Positions 1 to 12,900 of a DNA stretch of 64,000 nt are shown piece after piece. The stretch's first letter is position 1; each line of letters opens with the position of its first letter. The notes below the pieces were generated by a model, which worked only from the letters and a program-made list of their open reading frames with translations, was not told the origin of the DNA and did no database searches. The stretch comes from Cloeon dipterum (taxonomy: Eukaryota > Arthropoda > Insecta > Ephemeroptera > Baetidae). The position numbers and the translations under genes are program-made. The DNA lies in contig NC_088786.1 of NCBI RefSeq assembly GCF_949628265.1, positions 8,432,001-8,496,000 of the forward strand, written 5' to 3'.

Positions 1-92
1 GCTGCTTTGCGGAATTATTGTAAGAAATTATAATACGAGAAATTGCAATTACTCCAATAGTTTGCAATTATCTTACGTTAAAATTTTTAATA

Positions 93-1228
93 ATGAGTTA
101 TAAATATTTGCAGTCGATGCCATCATTTTCATCTTCGTGGAAAAGTTTCAGAGCAAAGATTTCCAGATGCGATTTCTGCGGGCAACGCGAATTCTTCCGC
201 AGCTCTCCAATTAAAATGTACTTGGGTATTGAAAAGAGTAGTAGGTTGTTGTATGCTAAAGTGTGTGTTTCCTGCGCCTCAGATACACGGTAATGTGCAT
301 AATTCTTTAAGTAATCCCATAGCAAATACTTTTAATTTAGCAAGAATTTCCTCTCATACGCGTTTGTTTAGAAAACTTTTTCTTTTGCAGGTTGACGGAA
401 ACTATCATGCCCAGAGCTTTAGACCCTCATATGCAAATGTTGCTGCCTTCGTTAAGTATGATAATTTTCTATGGAATATTTTGTTGTCACTTAATTAAGA
501 GAGTTTAAAACAATGTTATTTCTCTTGAAAATATTAGTGAACTTTGGTTGGCTCTTTGAAGTTTGAAAATGTTAGTAATCGCCAGTAATTTTATTCCAAT
601 TAACAAGCAATATTTTCGCTCAAAGATCTATTCTAAAAATTCATTTTAATGACAAAAAGGGGAAAAGGGCTTTTTAAATTACTGAAATGTGTATTTTACT
701 TTTAAATAATTGGTGAAAAACTAACACATTGGGGTTTATAGTTGAACAGACCTAATTTAATTTTAAAAAATCCATCAAGTGTTCGTTAATAAAAACAAAA
801 AATTTAACAAAAACTAATTAAAAACAAAAATTACAGAACGTGGAGGAACCATAGGCTACTATTACGCCAGAATAAACAAGTGCAACATCTGTGGAGTGCA
901 ATTTTTTGCCAGAAAGACTCTATGGATCCACCTTCAGGAAGCGCACGCCAACCTCCCTGCCGTGTTGAAATGCTCGATTTGTTCGGAGGAGATTGACTTG
1001 CGGGACCATGAAATAAAGAGCTTAGCTTTTATGTGTCACGAGTGCCTGGTTAAATGTAACATTTGCCGTGGAAAATTCGCGAAATACGATGACCATTTCA
1101 GACTCGAACACCCCTGCAAATTTTGCCCCACCTCAGATTGCCTCTTCATTTACGAGACGAGGGAGGAATTGTTTACTCATCTTTACAAAGACCATTTGTG
1201 GCATAAGGAAACCACCGTGAGGACTTGA
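93..1228 (+). CDS. Cys/His-rich zinc-finger-like protein, tandem copy A
   Basis: I do not recognise this family. Three exons (93-289, 391-455, 837-1228) join with phases 2 and 1 into a 217-residue protein ending in TGA. The N-terminal exon carries a CxxC...CxxC pair (C26, C29, C58, C61: CDFC and CVSC). The last exon starts with a C-x2-C-x12-H-x4-H finger (C103, C106, H119, H124). A second Cys/His block follows: KCSIC, CHEC, VKCNIC, then HF...HPCKFCPTSDC and a final H...H before the DHLWH end. All of these can bind zinc in principle. There is no signal peptide or membrane segment, so a cytosolic or nuclear protein is likely. It is the first of three head-to-tail paralogues that share exon borders and phases. 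The function is unknown; nucleic-acid binding or a TRAF-type adaptor role are only possibilities. Confidence 0.72.
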
Positions 1229-1725
1229 AAATTGACAATAATTGTCCAGCGTTTTATTTTCTGATAGAGATTTTATTTGTAATCTTCTTGCAATCCTGCG
1301 GATGCAGTCTCGCAACCTATCTAAAAAATCCGATACTTCAAATGAAATATATTTTTTTAAGTTTTAAATAAGAAAATATAGTTGTATTCCTAAACTTGCA
1401 TTTTAATTCTGGAACAATCAGAAATGCAAAAAATGGTTATTTAACCTAAATAAGGGTAACTTAAAAAAACTTTAATAAAAACTGGATAAATGTTTCGTCC
1501 GATTCTGAGTGGCCATAACTGCTCCTAAATTTTAATCCCGGTCCCTATAGTTTAGCCATGCTACATTGTTCAGCATTTTAACCATATGTTTTTCATTGCT
1601 AATCAAATTACGTAAATATTTACAATATCTTTCTTTCCACTACTGAAAGGAAAATGATGTTATCTTTAAAATATATTTGTAGTATGACACCAGAAACAAT
1701 TTAATTTTTCTCTTTTGCCTGAAAG

Positions 1726-2709
1726 ATGTCTATTCAACGAATGGCTCCTCAAATGGGTAATTTTTCATTTGATCGAGCTCAAAGAGAAATCAGTATGCAT
1801 TTCACATGCGATTTCTGTGAGGGAATGTTTAGTTTCAAGACGGCAGAGCTCATAGAAATTTCCCGTGGCGTCGAAAACAAGGTTTTTGCTAAGGTTTGCC
1901 TCTACTGCTACTTGTCCTCACGGTAAATACATGAAGCAAATTTGAAATAATGTAGCGATTGATAAATTTATTTCAGACTGACAATCGACACATTCCACAG
2001 AAAAATGGAAATCCCGAAGACAACAGAATCTGTTTCCTCTCTTGAAAATTACTGTGCAGCAACAGGTGATTACTTTAATTTAAAAAAATTTGACAAATGA
2101 ACTTTTAATTTTAAATTATTATTGATTTTAAAAGAACAGAATGAAAATATTTTATTTTTAATGCTTAATGATATATTTCAACTTAGCCTGTACTGGTTAA
2201 TGCAATTTATTACTAAATTTTGTAGGTCATCGTATATTCAATATATTATTTTAGTTAAAAATTAAAATACTGCTTTCCACAGTATCAGACGTGAAAAAGA
2301 ATTCCTATTAAAAAATCGATTTATTTCAGGACCTGATGATATCATAGGCTGCTTATACGAACTGGAAATGTGTATAATTTGCGGATCACAATTATTTAGA
2401 AGAGAGTCTCTTTTTGTCCATGTCCAAAACACCCACTTGAATAATTCGCCCGCGGGCGTATTCAACTTCAACTGCTTGAAATGCCTGGGAGTCGTGAATG
2501 TGGGCGGCAGAGCTGAAAATATAGCCTCCCACGTCTGCTTCGTTCGATGCAAAGTTTGCCACCTGCCTTTTGGAAAATTTCACTGGCACTTCAAAAACTT
2601 TCACCCTTGTTCCTTTTGCCCTTTCGCAGACTGTCTCTACGTTTGCACGTCGTTTGAAGAACTTTTTGGCCATATTAACACTGTCCACTTATGGCATCAA
2701 GTTAAATAA
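1726..2709 (+). CDS. Cys/His-rich zinc-finger-like protein, tandem copy B
   Basis: Second paralogue of the cluster, family not recognised. Exons 1726-1922, 1977-2065 and 2330-2709 give a 221-residue protein. Exon 1 is exactly as long as that of copy A (197 nt), and the intron phases (2, then 1) are identical. It keeps the N-terminal CDFC...CLYC pair and the C-x2-C-x12-H-x4-H finger that begins CIICG. It also keeps the C-terminal block with CLKC, RCKVC, HPCSFCPFADC and a closing H...H in the HLWH end. The central exon (89 nt) is longer than in copy A (65 nt) and diverged. A polyadenylation signal AATAAA lies at 2717-2722, only a few bases after the TAA stop, so the 3' UTR must be very short or a later signal is used. 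Confidence 0.72.
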
Positions 2710-3219
2710 AATTTCTAATAAATATGTGGAAGTTCAAGTTTTATTATATTAAAACAGCACTGCAATTTTCCCTCATATGATTGGTAGATTATAATTTTCA
2801 ATTTAATTTTATGACGGAAAACAATATAACTTTTGAAACAGTTTATCTCAAAACAAAATTTATTAGAACTGAAATGGAAATAGCTATGTCATCTATTCAT
2901 CTATATTTTGGCTTTCAACATATTTAATATAAACTCTGAAATTGCTTTTCGGAGTTATTGAAATCAATATAAATAATGATTGTGAGAAAAGCGTCAATAT
3001 TTTGAATTAATTACGATAACATTTATTTCACGTTTCAGCCCTGAATGGAACAAAGTGAAAATAGTCTAACAAATCTCATATAAAAGCAAACAAAAATGCA
3101 AGAGAAACAATATAATTTGAAAAGTGTAATTCAAAACATGTGAATAAAATTTGTATACATGTATATTATATTCTACAAAATTGCTTCGCAGTTCAGTGCG
3201 TGGGTACCATAGCTACAGC

Positions 3220-4114
3220 ATGGAAATGGATCAACAGTTTGAGTGCGATTACTGTGAAAAAACGAGTAATGGTCATCATGTTCTTTTGTACCAGAATGTT
3301 CAAAGCAGCGTGTTTGCCAGAATTTGTAATAAATGCGTTCAAGAGAAAGAGTAAGTAAAAAATTCTTATTGGCTGCTGACGAATCAATTTAAATTTTCTT
3401 AACAGAGTGACGGTCAAGACGTTTTACAGTGTGGCACAAATCCTTGTAACGCCGGAATCGACCAAATATTTCAAAAGACTTTTTCCATCAGGTTTGTATA
3501 GAGTGACATTCATTTAACATCCTAAAATTAAGAAAAATTTCGGTTATTTCAATTGAAATTTTAACGGTGGTTCTACAGTTTTTCCTAACTAAAGTATGTT
3601 TTTTCTCTGTTGGATTTTATTCAATGTCAGCAGAAAATGAAATTAATAATTTAAAAAGCGAGAAAATATTCCTCAACCAAAATTAACATAATTTTTAGGA
3701 GATGGAGTTCTTGGTTACTTATTCGATTTCGACCAGTGCAAAATTTGTGGCAAGCACCTCTTCATGAAAAACGAGAAGAGTACTCACGTTTCCAGAGTGC
3801 ACGGCGACGGAATCGGGATGTTCCATTGCTTCATGTGCTTCGAGGTCTTGGCCGGAAATTGGATGGTGCCATTCCACAAATGCCACGTGAAATGCAGGCA
3901 TTGCTACCATCATTTCAGAAAATTCGACATACACTTCACAAAGAAGAAGCATCCAATGTCGTTTTGTCCCATTCCCGATTGCATTTCTTGTGTAGAATCA
4001 TTTGAAGATATGGTGAACCATTTAAATACGACCCATTTTTGGCAGAAAATACCAACACCTGGTAAAGGAAGTAAAGGAATTATAGACAAAATATTTGGCA
4101 GGTTCAAGCGCTGA
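3220..4114 (+). CDS. Cys/His-rich zinc-finger-like protein, tandem copy C
   Basis: Third paralogue. Exons 3220-3350, 3406-3491 and 3699-4114 give 210 residues from the ATG at 3220; a second ATG lies two codons later at 3226. Exon 1 is shorter than in A and B. Translation may start after a splice acceptor (TTCGCAG, ending 3191), or an upstream in-frame ATG at 3151 could add about 23 residues. The CDYC...CNKC pair, the CKIC...H...H finger and the later CFMC, KCRHC and FCPIPDC elements are kept. At 3956-3958 the HPC motif of copies A and B reads HPM, so one potential metal ligand is lost. The C terminus is extended by a basic tail ending FGRFKR. AATAAA at 4261-4266 is a possible polyadenylation signal. 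Confidence 0.7.
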
Positions 4115-5598
4115 CTGATGACCACGTCATTTTTTGTAATTTTTTTACAAATATTTTTAACTGATAGAGATGAGAATTAGATTTTCCCCTCAACATACTA
4201 CAACGTTTTAAGTCAGGTGTGAGTAAAGCTTCTGTGTTTATAATCATAAATTAATTGTAAAATAAATTGAAATATTCGGTCTCAAATTGACGATGTAATT
4301 TAGTTTTGTTTTGAGCCAAAAAGTTTTGTAATTAAAATAAGCTATTTTTATTTATTACTTTTAATTCATCGCAATAAAAAATTATTTTAGTTACGTTTCA
4401 CAAACAAGATATCTAGGCAAAAGGCTAATTAAAAAAAAGCAACGTGAAGTCCCCGCCAACATTTAGAACTATCTCGCAGTAAACGCCTTGAAAAATGGTA
4501 AGAAACTGTGCCACACAACAGTAAAGGGCTGCGTGTGGCCTATTACTAGCATCTCTTAAAAAACGATGCGTAACATTTTCCACAAGAATATAAATACACC
4601 CGAAAATAAAAAAGCATGTACAATGCCTTTTCCATCATCTACACCGATAGACACTCACGTTCCTCAAGCTTCATAAAACATTCATACATAGAACAAAATT
4701 ATCATCAAGTTTACGAGGAAATGTATTAAAATCACTTATCGAATAATTTCCGCTCTAAATCATTAAATCAACGAGTCAAATTGATTGTCGGTGCAAAGTT
4801 TGATAGGTTGCCAGCAAAATCCAAGCTTCCTTCCTTGCTAGGCGGCAATCGCCATCGCGCCAGGTACACTCAAATCTATATTGGCTCCCCTCTCCAGCTC
4901 CGCCGCTGCGGCAGAGAATGACGTCACAATCACATGATTGCGAGTTTGGATTAGTATTTTTCTCCTAAGGGTCAGCTCCCGAAGTCTGCACTTTTTCGGC
5001 TCACCGAGGCGGTAGAAAGCAATTATAATAGTGTAAGTAACTCTGCGAAATGCCTATCAATCGAACTGTCCGTTAATTCCAATGTCATGTGACTTGAATC
5101 ACCTGCAATCAGCGAAGGTTCTTTGCCGACATGATTAGCGATTTGTTTTGAACAGCACAGACGCCATTATTAATGATTGTTTCAATACATAATTTCAGTC
5201 TTTACGCCGTCTTAAGTTACATGGATTAGCTTTTTTGATATGATTTCAAAATCCCAGCTTTTATTCGCTGATATTGAGTTAGTTTCGTTGTCTTTAACCA
5301 GGCGTATTTTAGTCTTTGAGTTAATGCGCAATTTGTGTTCAAAATTATTGCAATTATGCACACAGTACGCTGAGGCTCGTGTGCATGTGACACGAAGACG
5401 AAGTGATCTCGGGTTGGGCACAAAACCACCTTGACTCTCTGAATCCAGAACTCTCTGCTGGACAAGTGAACAGATCACATTATATTATGTAATTGAGCCT
5501 TCCGTCCATCCCATCTGCATTATTTAAATTATTATAATTATTTATTCATTGCAACCGCAATATCATTTCAGCTTGCCGGGAAAGAACCTTGTGACAGG
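4115..5598 (+). promoter_or_regulatory. Intergenic region and LAMP promoter with 5' UTR exon and intron
   Basis: No coding sequence is supported here. The stretch from about 4840 to 5030 is GC-richer than its surroundings and looks like the LAMP promoter. A non-coding first exon probably ends at 5032, where TAGT is followed by the donor GTAAGT. It joins the ATG exon at 5572, after an acceptor ending TTTCAG at 5571. Two E-boxes of the M-box/CLEAR type flank the presumed start region: TCACATGA at 4930-4937 and GTCATGTGAC at 5084-5093. Bases 4115-4800 are AT-rich and hold nothing else I can name. Confidence 0.5.
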
Positions 5599-8346
5599 AT
5601 GTTCAGATCTTTGACAACACTTCTCGCCATCACGGCACTCCTAGCAGCTCCCATTTGTAAGTAAACTTTGTTATCGACATACTTATTTGTATTATCAGTC
5701 ACGCCTTTTATTTACTTAATGGTTTTTTTATATATTATAAAATGCTGAGTATTTTGTATTAATTTAATTAATGATTTACTCCTTTTTTATTGAAATTGAG
5801 ATTTTTGCAATTATTGTTATCCCGCTATAACAATTTTGCAAAATAATGGGATATTTCTAAGTGTTCTCAGCCTCCAACAGATAGCGCCATTGATTATTTT
5901 CAATTTTCGGGTTCCTACATTGTGATTTCAGCTTCAATCCTGCGTCTTCGTGGCGTAAAAAGACTTATGTTTACTTGCTGAAAACCAAAATCAGTTTAGC
6001 AAATTGCAGCAGAAACGATAGCAAGATTTTTTTCCTTGAAACATCATTTTGTATCATTTTTCCCGCGGTCTGAAAACACTAAAATTAACGGTAGCGCCAT
6101 CTATTGCCGGCACTAACCACCTCCCCAATTTTATTGGTGAATTCTCAAACTAAATCGATCTAATTATATTCATAAATTAAATTTGGTTTTCATAAATTTT
6201 AAATTAACTTTCAGGTGCGCTGGGTGATACGCTACCAACACAGGCCCCAGAAATACCCACGACCACCGTTGAAACAACGACACCAGCTGCCACAACTACC
6301 CCAGCAACCACAACCACCTCCACTACGACCACCACCACCACAACACCAAAGCCAACAACGACCACTGCCGCCCCCGCCCCTGCTCCTACCACCCCTGCTC
6401 CTGCTCAGATCGGAAACTGGAATGTAACCGACAAGAATAACATCACCTGCATGATGCTCCAGGCGACCATCCAGATCTCTGTCACTTACACCACTGCTGA
6501 CAACAAGGTTTGCATCTTCTTCTGACCACTCGAATGAAATTATACAATGCAATGAAGGCTGCACTGATTTTCTCTTAAAATTTTACTTGCAAAGCTAAAC
6601 TATTTCGACTATTTCATGAAATTACCTGTCTGTTTTTGTTTTTAATTAATTGTTCTTATTTAGACTGCTGTCGCAAACATGACAGTGCCAGCCGTTGGTT
6701 CCAGTGCCAGTGGCTCGTGCGAAAACAACGAAACCCAAAGCATTAGCATCTCCTGGACGCCTGCTGATCTCGAACAAACTCTGTCTGACAAAATCGACAT
6801 TACTTTCTCTCTCAATACGACTACCAAAGCCTACCACGTCTCTAAGCTTGCTGTCAGCGTCTATCCCAATCCCACAGGTAATTTCAAAAATAATATTTTA
6901 AATGGTTACGTTGTTTTGATGGGTAAATATTCTAGAAAATAGGTGTCAATAAGTGTTTTATTGTTGGATTTTTCGTAAAAAAGCAAGCTTAATTTTCCAT
7001 TTCAATCTATTTTGATGGCGGTTTTTTTAACGCCCTCTTTCAGAAAAAAAACTCAATGCAATTTCATTCTGATTTAAGCCAAAATTAAAAAGGTGCCTTC
7101 TTATTTGCATTATCAATAATTTATTCTAATTTGGTTGGGATAAATTATTCAGACGCTTAAAACTTGAAAACAATGTCCAGGGTCAACAATCTTGATATAA
7201 GCCTGGCCCAAAACGAAGTTATAAACTATAAAGAAATATTAGTAGAGCTGATAAAAAATATTCAATTGAAAATCTTCGCTACAATTCACAGTCATTTTTC
7301 TGGGTTAATCTAGTCTCTGTATTTTATCAATTTAATTCATACCGTTAATATCACAAATTACAGATAAGAAATTGGTTGTCCTGGAGTCGGAGGATGTGGA
7401 ACTTCCTCCCATTCCCTTTGGCATGTCCTACAGATGCTCGCCTGCTGAAAAGTTCAACCTGACCGAAAACTCTATCCTCGAAGTGTCTGATCTCCAGGTT
7501 CAGGCATTCCACACTGCCACTGACGGCAAATTTGGATCAGGTAATTTTTGTTTTCTTTGTCACCCGGGTTTTCTTGAAAAATATTTAAGTTTGGAATTTT
7601 CAAACATTAATGTAAAGTCCATCACTTCTGGACTGCATCTAAAAGCACTCGTCTTATCTACAAGATAACCCAATTTCCTGTTTACAAACCATTTTACTCT
7701 AGCTGAAAGCTCTAGTATAATTGTGTAATTGAGAGTTTCTGTTTTTTTTTTTACACTTGAAAGTTGCAATTTTAATTGAATTTTTTATTGAAATATCTAA
7801 TTTCAGTTCACATTTCTGGCTAAAATTCTCAGTTTCTGAAATGAAAAAGGTGATGTTTATTTTTCTGTGACATATTGCAATTTTTCTCACCAGACAATGT
7901 TTGAATTGGCTTTATTAGGGCTATTTATAATTTTTCTTGCATTCTGCCGAGAGCAAAAAAATATTTTTCTAGAGTGCAAATACTAACATCTAGACTAAAA
8001 AATTAAGCTTTGAAATCTAAATCAGATGTTTCATGTATTTGTATAATTTCTAATTTAACCTGCTGTGGGATTTTTAATGAAGACTAGACATGTACATAAT
8101 TTTTAAGATGTTGAAAAGGAAAATAAATTTCATTAAATGTGCAGCCAGTATTTTGATAGTAATTTGTTACTATTTTAAACCATGATTTTTTTCTCTGCTT
8201 CAGCGAGCGAGTGCCAGGCTGGAGACACTGCGGACATCGTGCCAATTGTTGTTGGTTGCGCCCTAGCTGGTCTTGTGGTGATCGTTCTAATCGCCTATCT
8301 GGTCGGCAGACGCCGTTCTCGCCAGAGCGGCTACCTGTCTATGTAA
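5599..8346 (+). CDS. Lamp1: Lysosome-associated membrane glycoprotein (LAMP family)
   Basis: Type I membrane glycoprotein of the lysosomal limiting membrane. Five coding exons (5599-5656, 6215-6507, 6664-6877, 7364-7540, 8204-8346) give 294 residues. A signal peptide is encoded by exon 1 (MFRSLTTLLAITALLAAPI). It is followed by a mucin-like Thr/Pro/Ala stalk of about 50 residues. The luminal domain has several N-x-S/T sites (NVTDKN, NNITC, NMT, NET, NLTEN) and cysteines in SYRCSP and ASECQAG that fit the LAMP fold. The single membrane segment (VPIVVGCALAGLVVIVLIA) is followed by a short basic tail ending SGYLSM. The tail has the family's G-Y-x-x-hydrophobic lysosomal sorting signal at the extreme C terminus. 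AATAAA at 8693-8698 marks the likely 3' end. Vertebrate LAMPs have two luminal domains; this protein has one, like CD68 and other short members. Confidence 0.88.
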
Positions 8347-9984
8347 AGCCGAAATGAGAGAGAGCCGCTGCACGCCGCGATTAAGTCTCTTTGCAAATTG
8401 TAGCAATATAACGTTACACAGGAAATCGAACTCTGGCACAGCTCTTTTTTAAATTTGGAGTGCAGTGGCGTGTGATAAAATGCGAAAATTCAGATTTATA
8501 TTTAGTTTGGGGTGTTTGTATATTCCATAAGGGTCGACTGAAAATCTTTGTCAGTGGAATGAATGGTGCCACTTTTATATAGTTAGCATGAACTGAATAT
8601 TGATAAGCTTGCCCTATGTCAAATTTTACATTGTGTTTCCTTTAGTTTGGCTTGAGAGTAAAATTTCTCTGTAATACTCCACTAGATTCAATAATAAAAT
8701 TTGGACAGAAACCGAAACTCAGCCTTTATACAAATACCTCTAAAACTTAATCATTCAAACGGAATGTGTGTCAAGGAGTGAATGGTTGACAACTTTGTAG
8801 TTGTGTAACATCAAAAATACCAGCATGAATATTTATTAACTCAAATGAGGAAATTTATCGTTATTATTTACGTTCTATACTGTACATTAACTGTTTCTGC
8901 ACCTAATCAGCAAACGTTTTTTTTAAATATACTTCCTTTTCAAACCAGAAAAATTGAAATTTCTAAATTAATTATTGATTTGAAAAATGTTAGAAAAAAT
9001 TAAGCACTATTTCTGCAGCGATTTTTCCACAAAACTTTTGTGTTGGATTAATTAGGAAAAACTCACCCACTTTTCCAATAGTATGATATCACTTCATAAT
9101 TTTTTGATTCGTCTAACTGAGCAGATTACAAAAATGCTAAGTTAATTGGAATCAGACCACTTTTCAGGAATTATAGGAGTTTTAAATTTTCTTAAAATTT
9201 GGAATTTTTAACGAACCAAGAAAAACAGGAAATGGTGTGCTCCATTTGTAAATTAGCAGACAGGACAATTAACTAAAATTCAGACCAAACTTAATTGTAA
9301 TTTTTTTTTAAACATTTTCTTCGTAAAACCAACAATTTTAAGCCCTAGCTATTATATCGACACCCAGGAAACACTCAAGGTGGTCAACATTGCTTCATTA
9401 TGTCGGCAGGAAACAAATAATGGACTAATGTATAAATATGAGCAAATGAATCATTTGTATATATACGTATAACGCGAATGGAGCGATAGGGAGCAGTAAA
9501 GGAAGGCCCCTCCTCAGTTTGCTTTGGTGCACATGATCACATGGGGCTGAATGATGACACACGGGTTTACGAACAACGTATTATCACCAGTTTTATTTTC
9601 CTCGCGGTAACTCAAGCCATCAAACATTGATGGTGAACTCAGCAGCGTTGAACACATCGGATTTCAACTGTTGTTTACGCGTTAAATATTATATAGCCAG
9701 CAGGACATTTATATATATTGCGGTTTTTGATTCGAAAGAACAGGTTGTTGTCGGGATAGTCTCAAAAAATTTAGCACTCTTGTGTGATTGACAGACAGTG
9801 TGGTTCATCCAATAGAATGAAATGGCGAACTCCGCTGTTTGCGTAACGTATTGTTCAACAAAAATAATTTACTTAATTAACACACGCTCGTTATAGGACA
9901 GAATTTTTCATACACACTTAATTCTGGTTATGGTCCACAGTCAGATCAAATTTGAGTACTTTCAGGCGAGTGGGCGCTGAAGAT
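8347..9984. other. LAMP / ifc convergent intergenic region
   Basis: 3' flanks of two convergent genes. The LAMP 3' UTR runs to the polyadenylation signal AATAAA at 8693-8698. On the minus strand, AATAAA (plus-strand TTTATT at 9592-9597) is a plausible end signal for ifc, about 390 bases after its stop. The remainder is AT-rich. I see no exon, RNA gene or repeat in it. Confidence 0.5.
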
Positions 9985-12900
9985 CTAGTCAAGACCCTTG
10001 CTTTTTCGCTTGATGCGGGCATATGGACCAACGTCGGGGTCCATAATAAAGTCGTACAGCACTGCCGACCACGAGTGGTGCTGCGGCAGATTGTCGTAGT
10101 ACTCAGGCGCTATTTTCTTCACCTTCAAATAGAAAAGATAAAAGCAAATCAGGCAGTGTTACATTATCTACAGGTTATGCAAACATTTTTAAGCAAATTT
10201 CATGTCCCAGAATTGCATAAAACAAATATGCAATAGAAAATGTCATAAATTTTTTTAGGAAAAAATATTTTGACCTTTCCAAAATGTTTATGTAACATAA
10301 AAATTAATAATTGCTCAAAATTTTCCGAGCTGATTAAAAGATAATTTAGCTCAATTTTTTCTTATATATTATTAAACCATCTTTATTTTAAACTTTTGAC
10401 TCAAAACCATTTTCTTAAAATATTTTCACTAAATAATTGAACATAAAAATACTGTAGGCTGTGTACGACTCGACGATTCTTTGATTGCCGACTTTTCAGT
10501 GACTTGATCACTTTGAACATTTGCCTTTTTACTCTTTTACATAATATATATATGAAATGACATTGGAGAGGAATAAACGATTAATCAATCAATTTTAAAA
10601 TATTTTAACATGTTTTTCAAACCATTTTGCTAAATAAAAATTAATTAAAAATTTCAGCCCCAGTAGTTTGTTTTTTGAGTCAGGTCAGACTGTGCCATTA
10701 AAATTCTAATGAAAAAATGGTGAAGATAAAATATATTTTCTACACTGAAAATAGGCGTACCTGAGGTAACCTGGAGCCCGGAACTGCTGGGAAGTCATGG
10801 TGTTCATTGTGGTAGCCGACGTTGAACGTGATGAAATTGAGTGGCCCGTAATACGAGTAAGTTTCGTAGCCTTTCTTGAACATATAATGCTCAGAAATAA
10901 AGTGGCCAGCCACAGGGTGCAGGCCCATTGCAAGCAGCGATCCCACGCCCAGGTAGGTCAGCGCTTTGCCACCTGAGGGGATTTAAGTGGAAATTTAGTA
11001 AGCACTGGAAAAATGAGTGGCAATATAGGGTCGTGGAAAGTAAAATTATTTTACGAAAAAATATTTTTGGAAATTAAGTGGAAGTGAATGATTATTAGGT
11101 ATGGAAAAATATCATAGCAAGGTGGAAAAAGGTTTTAAATATTTTTTATGCGTAAAATATCAGTTTCAAAGTTTATATTTATGGGTTTGTACTCAAGGAA
11201 GCTGTTTTTGCAAAGTAAGATAAATTTTCATTAACTCTTGACTACTTATATTGTCTATATCATGGAAAATATCACTTCTGTTTGTGTACTATGGCCAACA
11301 GGAGGAGCCAAATATAGAATTTTATTTAATTTTTTTATATTTTTTTTCTTATTTTTTTATCTCTATATCATTATATAGTTTTTTAGTTACCTATGTATTG
11401 GTAGACTAAGAAGTTGAAGATCATCTGGATGACTACGTTGATTGCCTCGAGCCTGGTTGGCGCCTTAGGATAGGTGACGAGTGGGCGGAATGCGTAAAAC
11501 AAGGGCTGCAAGCACACCCAGCAGAACTTGCCGAATGTGTTGCAGAAGAGGCGCGCCTCCAGGTAGGTAGGGATGTCTGTGTCCTTGATCTCGTCGCCCT
11601 GGTACCTGTGGTGCTCCAAGTGGTAGATTTTGAAGCTGATTGAGAAGGGAAGAACGATTGGAAGGTTGGCAAACATGCCGAACCAACGGTTCAGCATCGG
11701 CTGGCCGTGACCAAATGCCTGGTTGTGTGCGATTTCATGCACGGCTAAAAATTAATAAATTTGGGAATTAATTAAACTGAGAGACATTTTTTAACAAAGA
11801 CTCAAAAGAACACATAGGGGAAAATTGAATATTATATGTTAATAGCTTGCAGATTGTTTTTTTGGTTTAAGTTTCAGTAATGATTACAATTCAATTTAAA
11901 TTCTTGTGAATGATAGGTCATTTTGGTTAAAATTCCAGCCCTTTTCAAATTTAACTGTAATCCATTGCATGGGTAGTTGTTCTTAAATTTTTTTAAATGA
12001 AATGCTCTTTATAAACAAAATTTGAAGTATTCAATAAAAAATGTTTCTTAAACAATTTTAAATTTTTGTTTTAGAGATAAAATTTTACAAGACGCAAAAC
12101 GCTACGTTATTAAATTTCATTTTTTATCCAATTTAACGCTTTCAAACAAATCATATTTAAAGAAATGTTACGTAACGTCACGTGCAAGCATAATTATATT
12201 TTGGTTTGACTTATAATTCAAAAGTTGTCGCCCGTGGCTAAGAATCAGGGACAACCGCGATTTTTGGCGTTGAAGAGGAAGAAGGAGAAAATGAGGAATG
12301 CATACCAAGCATGAGAGAGTGGTTGATGACTCCGCCGACGCAGTAGGACGCCAGCACCAACATTGGCCAAGAGAAATCCTTTACGTACATGACGAGCACA
12401 GCCTGCAGAGCCATCATTCCCAAAACCACCCATTTGAAGTTTGGGTCGTGTCCGAAAAGTTGCTTTATTTCAGGGTGTTTTGCTGGAAAATTGGACCGAA
12501 ATTTTATTTGACGTCATTTAACAAGGTTGAAATATAAATGATGTCATGTCACTTTACTCATCGTTTCCATTTTATTTGAGTTTATTGCTGGGAAAGTACA
12601 CCTAGCAAGTGTGCCGTTCGCACTGTCACGTTTCGCGATAACGAAAATTCAACGTGCGTCGATAACAACCACGAGACCGCCCGCAAACTAGATTTCGCAC
12701 GAGTGCCACTAGTTAAAAATAGCCCAAAATCAGCATTTTGATTGAGAGCTCTCAATCATGCCATGGATTTATTTTGTTAATCCCGTTTGAAAATAATGAC
12801 AGGGCAGTGTTGTCTGATGTTTGAAGAACACAATTTGCTAGTTTTTGTCACAGTAAATGGAAATTTAGGAGAAACTTCAAAATCTCATCAAACTATTATG

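Noticed and set aside
6204-6564. Two long minus-strand frames rich in Val/Gly and Gly/Ser
   Set aside because: They are antisense shadows of the repetitive Thr/Pro codons in the LAMP stalk exon and have no splice context of their own.
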